This document shows, in pieces, positions 1-7,706 of a stretch of 64,000 nt of DNA. How positions within the stretch are numbered: the stretch's first letter is position 1; each line of letters opens with the position of its first letter. Source of the stretch: Anaerosporobacter sp031551385 (GTDB lineage: Bacteria > Bacillota > Clostridia > Lachnospirales > Lachnospiraceae). The notes beneath the pieces were generated by a model. The model had not been told where the DNA came from. It was given only the letters and a program-made list of their open reading frames with translations, and searched no databases. The position numbers and the translations under genes are program-made. Location of the stretch: assembly GCF_031551385.1 (NCBI RefSeq), contig NZ_JAVBNS010000032.1, forward strand, positions 23,539-87,538, written 5' to 3'.

Positions 1-37
1 TGCATGGCTACTTTGTTGATACACAAGTAAGAGTAGA
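1..37 (+). repeat. Trace of a palindromic-element flank at the window edge
   Basis: The first ~30 bases closely match the sequence that starts inside the right arm of palindromic element copy 4 and runs into its right flank (38867-38900): TGCATGGCTA, a short variable stretch, then TTGTTGATACACAAGTA. The first four bases equal the end of that element's right arm. A further copy therefore probably ends exactly at the window boundary, with its body to the left and not visible. Confidence 0.6.
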
Positions 38-52
38 GTGATAGTAATGATT

Positions 53-103
53 AGGACACTTCATGATGTAGAGATTTTGCTCTATGTTTGAAGTGTCTTT
101 TTT
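53..103 (+). terminator. Rho-independent terminator of an upstream gene
   Basis: GACACTTCA (55-63) pairs with TGAAGTGTC (89-97). An inner TAGAG/CTCTA stem adds stability, and a run of six T follows. It probably ends a transcript entering from the left of the window. Confidence 0.75.
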
Positions 104-212
104 GGAAGTGGAGGAAAGAATGTCTATAGAAAATCAAGCAACATAGTGCTCTTTGAAGGTGTTAGAGTAATTGGAGCAATTATTAGGGATATTATAGCAA
201 AAGGATATATGG

Positions 213-250
213 TATAATGTTACTCATAGTATTACTGCGAGAGGAGGGAG
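213..250 (+). promoter_or_regulatory. -10 box and RBS of the first membrane protein gene
   Basis: A perfect TATAAT lies at 213-218. No convincing -35 box sits 17 bases upstream. A strong Shine-Dalgarno sequence (GAGGAGGGAG, 241-250) lies four bases before the TTG start at 255. Confidence 0.5.
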
Positions 251-254
251 TATA

Positions 255-746
255 TTGAAAAAACGATTACCATTGATACTAGTGACGCTGTATCCATACC
301 TAATTATACTTTCATTTCTAGGGCTTTTTGAAAAGTCTGTTTCGTTTATTTTTCCTGTGTTAGTTGTGTTATATTTTGTAGTACTGATTTGCTCAATAGG
401 CACACTTTATACAGCCATTGTAAATAAACGAGACGAGCAAGAGCTGTTACGTATGAATATGATAATGAAGGTAGTACAGATTCCATCATACATACTTATA
501 TTTATCTGCGCCTTAATATGTCTGTCAACGATATTTACGTTTGCATTATCATTTTTTCTATTGTTTTTAGACTGCTTTACTATCTTTTTAACAGGCTTAG
601 TTGGAGTAGCAGCTATAATAAGAGCATGTGAGGAAGGTAAACTTACAAGAAGAAGTGCTGTAATCCATGGACTCTTACAATTTGTATTCTGTATCGATGT
701 TATTAGTGCGATTATTGTTTATGTGAAAGCGAAAAGACATAAATAA
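255..746 (+). CDS. Small integral membrane protein, unknown function
   Basis: A 163-residue, very hydrophobic protein with about four predicted transmembrane segments (roughly residues 5-25, 28-50, 70-120, 135-157) and a short basic tail (KAKRHK). The TTG start is chosen because GAGGAGGGAG stands just upstream and no ATG fits better. It looks monocistronic: its own TATAAT lies upstream and a hairpin terminator at 775-818 follows. I recognise no family. The basic C-terminus suggests that end faces the cytoplasm. It is probably real because of the strong ribosome binding site and the paired promoter and terminator, but the function is unknown. Confidence 0.7.
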   Translation: MKKRLPLILVTLYPYLIILSFLGLFEKSVSFIFPVLVVLYFVVLICSIGTLYTAIVNKRDEQELLRMNMIMKVVQIPSYILIFICALICLSTIFTFALSFFLLFLDCFTIFLTGLVGVAAIIRACEEGKLTRRSAVIHGLLQFVFCIDVISAIIVYVKAKRHK

Positions 747-774
747 ATCGAAAGTAAAATGAAAAGAATAGAGG

Positions 775-818
775 AATAACAGAAAAAGGAAGGTGTATGC
801 CTTCCTCTTTCTGTTATT
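775..818 (+). terminator. Hairpin terminator after the membrane protein gene
   Basis: AATAACAGAAA with AAGGAAGG pairs with CCTTCCT and CTTTCTGTTATT around a six-base loop, followed by a T-rich stretch. Confidence 0.75.
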
Positions 819-850
819 TCTCTTCTATTTTATTATATGTATATTCTTAG

Positions 851-1141
851 ATAATTGCGAAACTCTCAATAAACTTGCCTGTTTCTTGGGTCACATACGT
901 TAACTAAGAAACGATAGCGAAACATCTATAGTACTTCTTGGTGTATGCTGTATAGCAAGGAAGGCGAGGCAAGGATGCCGAGCCAGCCTGAGCTGAGGCA
1001 GGATGCCGAATCGAAGGCGGTTCCGTACCTTTTGAAAATTTATCTGCATACACCTAGAAGTACTTAGATGTGTAGCGTGTTTTGTGTTAGCGTATGCGAA
1101 CCAAGAAACTTAGACACCTATAAATAGAGTTTCGCAATTAT
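851..1141 (+). repeat. Palindromic element, copy 1 (about 291 bp)
   Basis: The outer arms ATAATTGCGAAACTCT (851-866) and AGAGTTTCGCAATTAT (1126-1141) are perfectly complementary. Inside lie further paired blocks: GTTTCTTGG (881-889) with CCAAGAAAC (1101-1109), CATACG (894-899) with CGTATG (1091-1096), and GTGTATGC (941-948) with GCATACAC (1046-1053). They enclose a GC-rich core containing GGAAGGCGAGGC and CAGCCTGAGCTGAGGCAGG. The element ends three bases from the stop codon of the ABC gene. It fills the 398-bp gap 747-1144 together with the preceding terminator. Confidence 0.9.
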
Positions 1142-1144
1142 TTT

Positions 1145-2920
1145 TTATAGATTCTTAAACTGTGCCATATACAGATTATAGTAGATGCCCTTCTTCTCAA
1201 TTAACTCTTTTGCACTACCTTGTTCTTGAATGTTACCTTTATCGATAACGAAGATTCGGTCAGCTTTTTGAATCGTAGAGAGACGGTGAGCAATAACGAA
1301 AGAAGTACGACCCTTTAAAAGTGTTTCAATACCTTCTTGTACGAGTAGCTCTGTTTGTGTATCGATACTAGAAGTGGCTTCGTCTAAGATAAGAATCTTA
1401 GGTTTGGAAACCATTGTTCTAGCGAATGCAAGCAATTGTCGTTGACCAATTGACAAGCCACTACCACGTTCTTTTAATTCTGTATCATATCCTTTTTCTA
1501 ATTTCATAATGAAATCATGTGCATTAACTGATTTTGCAGCTTCCATAATCTCTTCATCAGTAGCATCAAGTCGTCCGTAGCGGATATTTTCCTTAATAGT
1601 ACCAGAGAATAAGAAGTTATCTTGTGTCATGACACCCATTTGTTGTCGTAGACTTTCGATGGATACTTCTTTTAGATCATAGTTATCTACCAAAATCTTA
1701 CCCTTTTGAATATCATAAAAACGGCTAATAAGATTTACGATTGTAGTTTTTCCCGCACCTGTTGGACCAACAAGGGCAATTGTTTCACCAGCTTTTACAG
1801 AGAAGTTAACATCATCAAGAACTAATGTATCCTCGTCATAAGAGAAGCTTACGTGGTCAAAATGGATATCACCTTTAATATCAGGTAATTCGGTTACATT
1901 GCTATCATCTACGATATCAGGTGCGGTATCAAGGATTTCAAAGATACGTTCAGCACCGGCAATATTAGTGATTAATTGATTGTAGAAGTTACTTAGGTTT
2001 AAGAGTGGACTCCAGAACATAGAAATATATGTTCCAAATGCAACTAATAGACCAACAGAACCAGGCCCAATACCTAGAATTTTAATACCAACAAAGTAAA
2101 GTGAGGCAGAACCGATACCCCAACATAGGTCAATAATAGGTCCAATCGAATCGTTTAATGTGACAGCATGGATAAAGCTGCTACGGTGTTCTTGAAGTAA
2201 ATGATCAAAGGTTTCCGTAGTTTCGTCTTCTGCAGTAAGACTTTGAATAATACGAATACCAGATAAATCTTCATGTATAAATGCATTTACATTGGCACTC
2301 TTTTTGCGGAATATTCTCCAACGTAAATGTGAGAATCGTTGTACGCAGTAGATACCAATTGCCATGAGTGGTAAGCTGATTAAGGCAGCTAGAGCGAGTT
2401 TGTAGTTCTTAATTAACATAATAACAACTACGGCACATACCGTAATAAAATCAGGAATTAAAGTAGTAACACTGTTTGTTAATACATCTTTGAGTGAATT
2501 AACATCACCAATAATTCGAGATAATACCTTACCCGTAGGGCGGCTATCAAAGAAACTAAAGCTTAGTTTTTGAATATGTGTATATAATTCTTGTCGAATC
2601 TCTAATAAAATCTCATTAGAAATCTTGGACATAATATACATACGGACTTTGATTAAAAAGACCATAATAATATTAATGATTGCAGCAAAGATACCAAGAC
2701 GTATTAAACCATCTGTATCGTTGTTTTGAATATAATTATCGATTGCTTCTTCTATTATCAATGGATTAAGTAGTGCAATTACAACACAGATTGCCATAAT
2801 AAATAATACAAAGATAATTTGGAAACGGTATTTTAACATATAACGATAGAGACGGAGTAAAGTAGCAATTTTCCCAGTATCCGTCGATTTTTCGTCGCTT
2901 TTATATGAATCAACAGCCAT
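1145..2920 (-). CDS. Heterodimeric ABC multidrug-type exporter, subunit B (catalytic-site half)
   Basis: 591 residues: an N-terminal six-helix exporter membrane domain (about 30-320) followed by a nucleotide-binding domain. The NBD has Walker A GPTGAGKTT, Q-loop MTQDN, signature LSIGQ (non-canonical, family LSGGQ), and Walker B ILILDEATSS with the catalytic Glu. Its start overlaps the stop of the upstream subunit gene by one base (TAATG), so the two are translationally coupled. In the expected heterodimer, this subunit's Walker A/B pairs with the partner's canonical LSGGQ to form the active site, and its own LSIGQ faces the partner's degenerate site, as in the BmrCD/LmrCD class. Substrate is unknown; drug or lipid export is inferred from the family. 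Confidence 0.93.
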   Translation of the reverse strand: MAVDSYKSDEKSTDTGKIATLLRLYRYMLKYRFQIIFVLFIMAICVVIALLNPLIIEEAIDNYIQNNDTDGLIRLGIFAAIINIIMVFLIKVRMYIMSKISNEILLEIRQELYTHIQKLSFSFFDSRPTGKVLSRIIGDVNSLKDVLTNSVTTLIPDFITVCAVVVIMLIKNYKLALAALISLPLMAIGIYCVQRFSHLRWRIFRKKSANVNAFIHEDLSGIRIIQSLTAEDETTETFDHLLQEHRSSFIHAVTLNDSIGPIIDLCWGIGSASLYFVGIKILGIGPGSVGLLVAFGTYISMFWSPLLNLSNFYNQLITNIAGAERIFEILDTAPDIVDDSNVTELPDIKGDIHFDHVSFSYDEDTLVLDDVNFSVKAGETIALVGPTGAGKTTIVNLISRFYDIQKGKILVDNYDLKEVSIESLRQQMGVMTQDNFLFSGTIKENIRYGRLDATDEEIMEAAKSVNAHDFIMKLEKGYDTELKERGSGLSIGQRQLLAFARTMVSKPKILILDEATSSIDTQTELLVQEGIETLLKGRTSFVIAHRLSTIQKADRIFVIDKGNIQEQGSAKELIEKKGIYYNLYMAQFKNL

Positions 2921-4662
2921 TATACAGTCACCTCCTGTGTGCTTTCTAAGTAGTCACCATATTGGCTCATATATGTTTGATAGTAAAGACCATGTTTAGC
3001 AAGAAGTTCTTCGTGTGTGCCTCGTTCTGCAATACTTCCACCATCTTCAAGAATAATAATTTCATCAGCATGGCGTACTGCGGAGATACGGTGTGCAATA
3101 ATAACCTTAGTTGTATTACCAAGTTGCGTAAGGGCTTCTTGAATTGCATGTTCTGTTTCCATATCAAGTGCGGAAGTTGAGTCGTCTAATACTAAGATTG
3201 GTGCTCTCTTAGCTAAGGCTCTAGCAATACTAATTCGTTGCTTTTGTCCACCAGATAGACCAACACCACGTTCGCCAATAACGGTATTGTACTTATTGTC
3301 TAGTTTTTCAATGAATGCATCTGCTTGGGCATAAGCAGCAGACTCAATCATAAGTTCTTTGTTTACTTTATATTTGTCACCCATTTTAATATTCTCTTTG
3401 ATTGTATCAGAGAATAGGAATACATCTTGCATAACTAAGGATATGTTACTTCTCAAGTTTTTCAAAGTAAGGTCCTTAATGTTAACGCCATCTACCTTAA
3501 TAGAACCATCACTTGTTTCGTAGAAACGTTGTAAGATATTAATAATAGAGGATTTACCTGTACCAGTCGCCCCCATGATACCAATTGTTTTACCAGCATC
3601 TACATGGAAAGAGATGTCCGTAAGAATCTGCTTGCCGTTTTGTTCGAATGAAACATGTTCAAAATCAATTACACCATTTACAGTATCAAGTTGAACTGGA
3701 TTTTCTGGATCTGTAATTTCAGGTACATTTTCGTATAGTTTCCGAATTTTCTTAGTAGAGGCTACTGCAGATGAGAAGCTGTTTGTTAACCAGCCAAGCA
3801 TCTCCATAGGCCAAACAATATTTGTTGAGTAGATTGAGAATGCACTTAGCTCACCTACAGTAATCTCGCCATTAATTGTTAGAATACCACCATATATAAT
3901 AACCACGATAGGAAGTAGCTTTGTAATGAATTGGAATAATGGTTGATAACGAACCAAAGCCTTAGATTGTTTCATATTAAGCTCATAATAACGGTTATTA
4001 TGAGATAAGAACTTTTTGATTTCGAATTTCTCACGAGCAAATGCTTTAACGGTACGTACACCCGCTAAATTTTCTTGGGCAATCGTGTTTAAAGCAGCGT
4101 TTTCTTCACTAATTTCTTCATAGATAGAATCTAATTTTCGTTCCATTATAATTGCAAAAAGCGCAACCAGTGGCATTGCAAGACATGGAATGATAAATAA
4201 TTTTTTACTTATGTTAAACATGCAATATAAAACGATTGAAGTATGAATAACAACTTCAATAATAAGCATTCCAACAAAACCAAGACCATCCCAGATACGG
4301 TCTACATCGTCTTTTACACGTGCCATTAATTCACCTGTGTTAGTTTTGTCAAAAAAACTAATAGATAGGCTTTGAATATGTGTGAATAGGTCACGACGAA
4401 TATTCATTCCAATCTTTGAACTAACACTATCAAATGTGTATTCTTTAAGATATTGAAAGATGCACCTTCCAACACCAATACATATTGTAATAATAATTAG
4501 CTTGTTAAACAATTCCATCTTACCACCAATAATAACATCGTCAATAAAGCTTCCTGTAATTTTGGGTGTAAGCATATCAAGGGATACGCTAACTACCATA
4601 CATGCGATGGCAAATATATAGACGTACCAGTATCTTGTAACATATCTTGATATCTTCTTCAT
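2920..4662 (-). CDS. Heterodimeric ABC multidrug-type exporter, subunit A (degenerate-site half)
   Basis: 580 residues with a membrane domain (about 12-300) and an NBD. Walker A is GATGTGKSS and the signature is a canonical LSGGQ. Walker B reads ILVLDDSTSALD, with Asp where the catalytic Glu normally stands, so this half has the degenerate ATPase site. This is the hallmark of heterodimeric exporters such as BmrC, LmrC and TM287. It is the first gene of a two-gene operon, with Shine-Dalgarno GAAGGGAG before ATG. Upstream on the same strand lie a consensus promoter, a 33-codon leader peptide and a terminator-like hairpin, suggesting expression by attenuation. Confidence 0.93.
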   Translation of the reverse strand: MKKISRYVTRYWYVYIFAIACMVVSVSLDMLTPKITGSFIDDVIIGGKMELFNKLIIITICIGVGRCIFQYLKEYTFDSVSSKIGMNIRRDLFTHIQSLSISFFDKTNTGELMARVKDDVDRIWDGLGFVGMLIIEVVIHTSIVLYCMFNISKKLFIIPCLAMPLVALFAIIMERKLDSIYEEISEENAALNTIAQENLAGVRTVKAFAREKFEIKKFLSHNNRYYELNMKQSKALVRYQPLFQFITKLLPIVVIIYGGILTINGEITVGELSAFSIYSTNIVWPMEMLGWLTNSFSSAVASTKKIRKLYENVPEITDPENPVQLDTVNGVIDFEHVSFEQNGKQILTDISFHVDAGKTIGIMGATGTGKSSIINILQRFYETSDGSIKVDGVNIKDLTLKNLRSNISLVMQDVFLFSDTIKENIKMGDKYKVNKELMIESAAYAQADAFIEKLDNKYNTVIGERGVGLSGGQKQRISIARALAKRAPILVLDDSTSALDMETEHAIQEALTQLGNTTKVIIAHRISAVRHADEIIILEDGGSIAERGTHEELLAKHGLYYQTYMSQYGDYLESTQEVTV

Positions 4663-4755
4663 GAAATTCTCCCTTCTTTTGTTAAAATCATTAAGTCATA
4701 GTTTGCGAGTTTCCATTGGTTTTAATACAACTCTCCATGAATAAATCTCCTCAAA

Positions 4756-4790
4756 AAGCACAAAAAGAGACCGTGGCAAGTTCACCACGG
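4756..4790 (-). terminator. Attenuator-type terminator before the ABC operon
   Basis: On the minus strand CCGTGG and CCACGG (plus positions 4785-4790 and 4771-4776) form a stem with an eight-base loop, followed by TCTCTTTTTGTGCTTTTT. It lies between the leader peptide gene and the first exporter gene, about 90 bases before the start codon. It therefore interrupts the operon's own transcript. Confidence 0.75.
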
Positions 4791-4835
4791 CCTTAAAAGT
4801 CAATATAAAAAGACAAAAATAATTCTTCCGTACTT

Positions 4836-4937
4836 TTATAATCGTACAAAAACGACAGAGGAGGTAATCTCACGTATAGATTGCTGTATTAAGTTTTCAG
4901 TTGTTGCATTAACATTAATTAATTTAAATCTAAACAT
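4836..4937 (-). CDS. 33-residue leader peptide of the ABC exporter operon
   Basis: A short frame with ATG at 4937-4935 and stop at 4838-4836. The peptide begins MFRFKLINVN and ends SSVVFVRL. GTGAGG stands just before ATG, and the promoter TTGACA-16-TATAAT lies 36 bases further upstream. GAGGTAA of this ribosome binding site (plus 4943-4949) is exactly complementary to TTACCTC inside the 3' half of the reading frame (plus 4861-4867). The leader RNA can therefore fold back on its own RBS. Translated leaders followed by terminators are known before bmrCD-type exporters (BmrB in Bacillus). The function here is inferred from that arrangement. It is too short to recognise by similarity. Confidence 0.65.
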   Translation of the reverse strand: MFRFKLINVNATTENLIQQSIREITSSVVFVRL

Positions 4938-4972
4938 AGCTTTTACCTCACTTTCTTTCATATTCTTTTGCC

Positions 4973-5000
4973 ATTATAGCATTTATCTGGTAAATGTCAA
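4973..5000 (-). promoter_or_regulatory. Consensus sigma-A promoter of the ABC exporter operon
   Basis: On the minus strand TTGACA (plus 4995-5000), a 16-base spacer and TATAAT (plus 4973-4978), both hexamers perfect. The rest of the gap 4663-5202 holds the leader peptide, the attenuator, and AT-rich DNA with a weak TATACT (about 5081-5086) that may serve the next plus-strand gene. Confidence 0.85.
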
Positions 5001-5202
5001 TATATTTTACTAAAAAAAATTAAACAATTATTAACTTTTGGTTAATATTCTGAATATTCAAAAATTGTTCACAAATATATGGTATACTGTAAATAATGGA
5101 AAGTGATAAAATTGCTTTACGGTTTGAGTAGAAAAAACGTTAGAGTTTACACATTAATTGCAACACGCACAAGGTTTACTTGGTGCAGATGGGGGTTTTA
5201 GC

Positions 5203-6117
5203 ATGGAGCTACCGATTTTTTATGATGAAGCAGAAGAATGGAGTAATGCGCTGTTACTATATAATTCTGCATTGAAAGAAATTAATACAAAACTTGAAAT
5301 ACTAAATAATGAGTTTAAATTAGCTCATCAATATAATCCGATTGAACATATTACTTCAAGAGTGAAATCTCCACAAAGTATAGCGAAGAAGATTCGCCAT
5401 AAGGAGAAGGAGTTAACAGTGGAGAACATTGTAAAGTACATAAATGATATTGCTGGAATACGAATTATATGTTCGTTTACATCTGACATTTATCGAATTG
5501 CAGATTTAATTACAAAGCAAAGCGATATTAAAGTATTAAAAGTAAAGGATTATATTATGCAGCCGAAAAAAAATGGCTATGCCAGCTATCATATGATAGT
5601 ATCTGTTCCAATATTCCTATCAGATGCAGTTATTGATACAAAAGTGGAGATACAGATTCGTACAATCGCAATGGATTTCTGGGCTAGTTTGGAGCATAAG
5701 ATTTATTACAAATTTGAAGGAAATGCACCTGAAAGAATTCGAAGTGAATTGAAAGAGTGTGCAGACATCGTTACTTATCTAGATCAAAAGATGCTATCTC
5801 TAAACGAAGAGATACATATCTATAGTCATGATGAGGCAGCAGAATATAAAGAGATTATGTCGGGAAACTATAGAAAGATGATGAAAGATTCCTATGGTAG
5901 TGTAATAGACGATGATGAGGAGGAAGACGAGGTTGATATCTCGAATTCAGAGGTTTTCTCAGAAGAAGATATTGATAGTGAGCAAGTTGAACAGATTATG
6001 GAGGACTTAGCTACGAACAATATTATGAGTGCGAATGCGAAAGAAACTATAAAAGGTGAGAAAAAAGAAAAGAAGGGATTAGGTTCATTCTTAACAAAGG
6101 TTATAAGCAATTCATAA
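5203..6117 (+). CDS. Small alarmone synthetase (RelA/SpoT-domain GTP pyrophosphokinase, RelQ-like)
   Basis: Makes (p)ppGpp from ATP and GDP/GTP; a cytosolic stress second-messenger enzyme. Synthetase-domain motifs are visible: YINDIAGIRIIC, KKNGYASYHMIV (the G-Y-x-S-x-H substrate motif) and VEIQIRTIAMDFWASLEHK. There is no hydrolase HD domain, so it is a stand-alone synthetase. The ATG at 5203 is preferred over a TTG at 5158 because GGGGG stands seven bases upstream and the N-terminus MELPIFYDEA fits the family. At about 304 residues it is longer than RelQ (~210). The extra C-terminus is strongly acidic (DDDEEEDEVD) followed by a lysine-rich stretch and is probably disordered. A TnpB-type element lies directly downstream. 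Confidence 0.88.
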   Translation: MELPIFYDEAEEWSNALLLYNSALKEINTKLEILNNEFKLAHQYNPIEHITSRVKSPQSIAKKIRHKEKELTVENIVKYINDIAGIRIICSFTSDIYRIADLITKQSDIKVLKVKDYIMQPKKNGYASYHMIVSVPIFLSDAVIDTKVEIQIRTIAMDFWASLEHKIYYKFEGNAPERIRSELKECADIVTYLDQKMLSLNEEIHIYSHDEAAEYKEIMSGNYRKMMKDSYGSVIDDDEEEDEVDISNSEVFSEEDIDSEQVEQIMEDLATNNIMSANAKETIKGEKKEKKGLGSFLTKVISNS

Positions 6118-6364
6118 TAGACAGAATGGTAAAGGAGGAATGTTAAGTAATCAAAAATATAGATATATGTGCTCCAGTACCCTATAATGTGTTTATCATA
6201 TATATGTGAAAAATATTATGAACACATCAAATATCACCAATTACAAACCAAAGGATTTTACGGAACTAGTAGGTGTATTATTAAAAACATTGTATCAATT
6301 TTGTATGTATTTAGTAATAGAGTAAGAGGTCTAAGCAAATACAAAAATCAGATAAAGGATGATG

Positions 6365-7537
6365 ATGAAATTGCTGAGGAGTTACAAGACAGAAATAAAA
6401 CCAACAGAGGAACAGATACAAAAAATTAATAGAACCTTTGGAGTTTGTAGATTTGTATATAATTTCTATCTTGCTCATAATAAAGAAGTATATGAGAAAG
6501 AGAATCAATTTGTGTCTGGTATGGATTTTTCAAAATGGCTAAACAATAGTTATATCAAAGAAAATCCAGAGTTTTTCTGGATGAAAAAGGTAAGTAGCAA
6601 ATCCGTAAAGCAAAGTATTATGAACGCAGAGAAAGCATTTAAAAGTTTTTTCAAAGGACAATCCCGATTTCCTAAGTTCAAAAAGAAGGGAAAATCAGAT
6701 GTAAAAATGTATTTTGTAAAAACAGATGCAAAAGTGATTATTCCATGCGAGAGACATCGAATTAAAATTCCTACTCTTGGCTGGGTGAGATTGAAAGAAA
6801 AGAATTATATACCAACAAATGCTACTACTCATATCATTAAAAGTGGAACAGTTTCTTGTAAAGCAGGAAGATATTATGTATCTGTACTTGTAGAGGAACA
6901 AGAATCGGAAAAACCTTTATTAAGTGATGTGGGAATAGGAATTGACTTGGGTGTAAAAGTGTTTGCTATTGTGAGCAATGGCATGACCTATAGGAATATC
7001 AATAAAATTAGTAAAGTTAAGAAATTAGAAAAGCAATTAAAAAGAGAACAACGCTGTCTATCGAAAAAATACGAGGACTACAAAAAGCGTAGAAAGAAAG
7101 GAGAAGCTACTAGGCAAAATATCCAAAAACAGCAGCTAAAAGTACAGAGACTTCATCATAGAATAGAACAGATTCGTACAAATCATATCAATGATTGTAT
7201 TAGTGAGTTGGTAAAAACCAAGCCATCTTACATAACAATTGAGGATTTGAATGTATCGGGAATGATGAAGAATCGGCATCTATCCAAAGCAGTTGCTTCC
7301 CAAAAATTTTATGAGTTTCGAATAAAATTAGAAGCAAAATGCAAGGAATATGGGATTGAATTAAGAATTGTAGACAGGTGGTATCCATCGAGTAGACTTT
7401 GTCATGAATGTGGAAGTATTAAAAAAGATTTAAAACTTTCAGACAGAGAATACGTATGCGAATGTGGATATCACTGTGATAGAGATTTGAATGCGAGTCT
7501 TAATTTAAGAGATGCAATGACTTACAAAATAGCATAA
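6365..7537 (+). CDS. tnpB: TnpB, RNA-guided nuclease of an IS200/IS605-type element
   Basis: 390 residues from the third of three consecutive ATG codons, chosen because AAAGG lies six bases upstream. Order: N-terminal HTH/OrfB region (LLRSYKTEIKPTEEQ), RuvC-like nuclease with Asp194 (GIGIDLGVK), Glu293 (ITIEDLNVSG) and Asp374 (CDRDLNAS), and a zinc finger with Cys346, Cys349, Cys365 and Cys367. All catalytic and zinc residues are present and there is no frameshift, so the protein looks intact. Family knowledge: TnpB is guided by an omega RNA made from the element's right end and cuts DNA at the excised donor site. A candidate RNA overlaps and follows its 3' end. Confidence 0.93.
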   Translation: MKLLRSYKTEIKPTEEQIQKINRTFGVCRFVYNFYLAHNKEVYEKENQFVSGMDFSKWLNNSYIKENPEFFWMKKVSSKSVKQSIMNAEKAFKSFFKGQSRFPKFKKKGKSDVKMYFVKTDAKVIIPCERHRIKIPTLGWVRLKEKNYIPTNATTHIIKSGTVSCKAGRYYVSVLVEEQESEKPLLSDVGIGIDLGVKVFAIVSNGMTYRNINKISKVKKLEKQLKREQRCLSKKYEDYKKRRKKGEATRQNIQKQQLKVQRLHHRIEQIRTNHINDCISELVKTKPSYITIEDLNVSGMMKNRHLSKAVASQKFYEFRIKLEAKCKEYGIELRIVDRWYPSSRLCHECGSIKKDLKLSDREYVCECGYHCDRDLNASLNLRDAMTYKIA

Positions 7538-7650
7538 TCAAGCATTTGTAAGTATGTACGGCTGGCTAGGTCGGAATTTACGGTTGTGGACTATACAAGA
7601 ACTTGTGAGTAGATTTTGTAGAAATACAAATCAAAAGCATATAGGATGAA
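7500..7650 (+). ncRNA. Candidate omega (reRNA) guide RNA of the TnpB element
   Basis: The sequence after the tnpB stop contains CGGCTGGCTAGGTCGGAATT then TACGGTTGTGGA (about 7559-7590). This resembles the conserved right-end sequence found after many tnpB genes. A bulged hairpin at 7612-7632 follows. In characterised systems the scaffold spans the tnpB 3' end and right end, and the guide is the flanking host DNA. Here the guide would start near 7640-7650. Boundaries are inferred. Confidence 0.45.
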
Positions 7651-7706
7651 ACAACAAAAATCTCGATATGGGTAGATTTGTCCATATTTTGAGTAGCAGA
7701 CAGAGT

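Larger units (their letters stand above)
6170..7650 (+). mobile_element. IS200/IS605-type element carrying only tnpB (IS1341-like); ends approximate
   Basis: The element is defined by the tnpB gene at 6365-7537. Upstream, ATGTGTT (about 6188-6194) and AACACAT (about 6221-6227) form a possible left-end hairpin. Downstream, GATTTTGTA (7612-7620) and TACAAATC (7625-7632) form a hairpin with one bulged T, typical of IS605-family right ends. No tnpA is present, so it cannot move by itself. An orphan strong ribosome binding site (AAAGGAGGA, about 6131-6139) sits just left of the element. The downstream MBL gene lacks a good RBS, so the insertion may have separated them. Exact cleavage sites cannot be read from one copy. 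Confidence 0.65.

Noticed and set aside
6169..6429. 86-codon frame between the alarmone synthetase gene and tnpB
   Set aside because: It has no ribosome site, has a biased composition, overlaps the tnpB start and lies in the element's left end.
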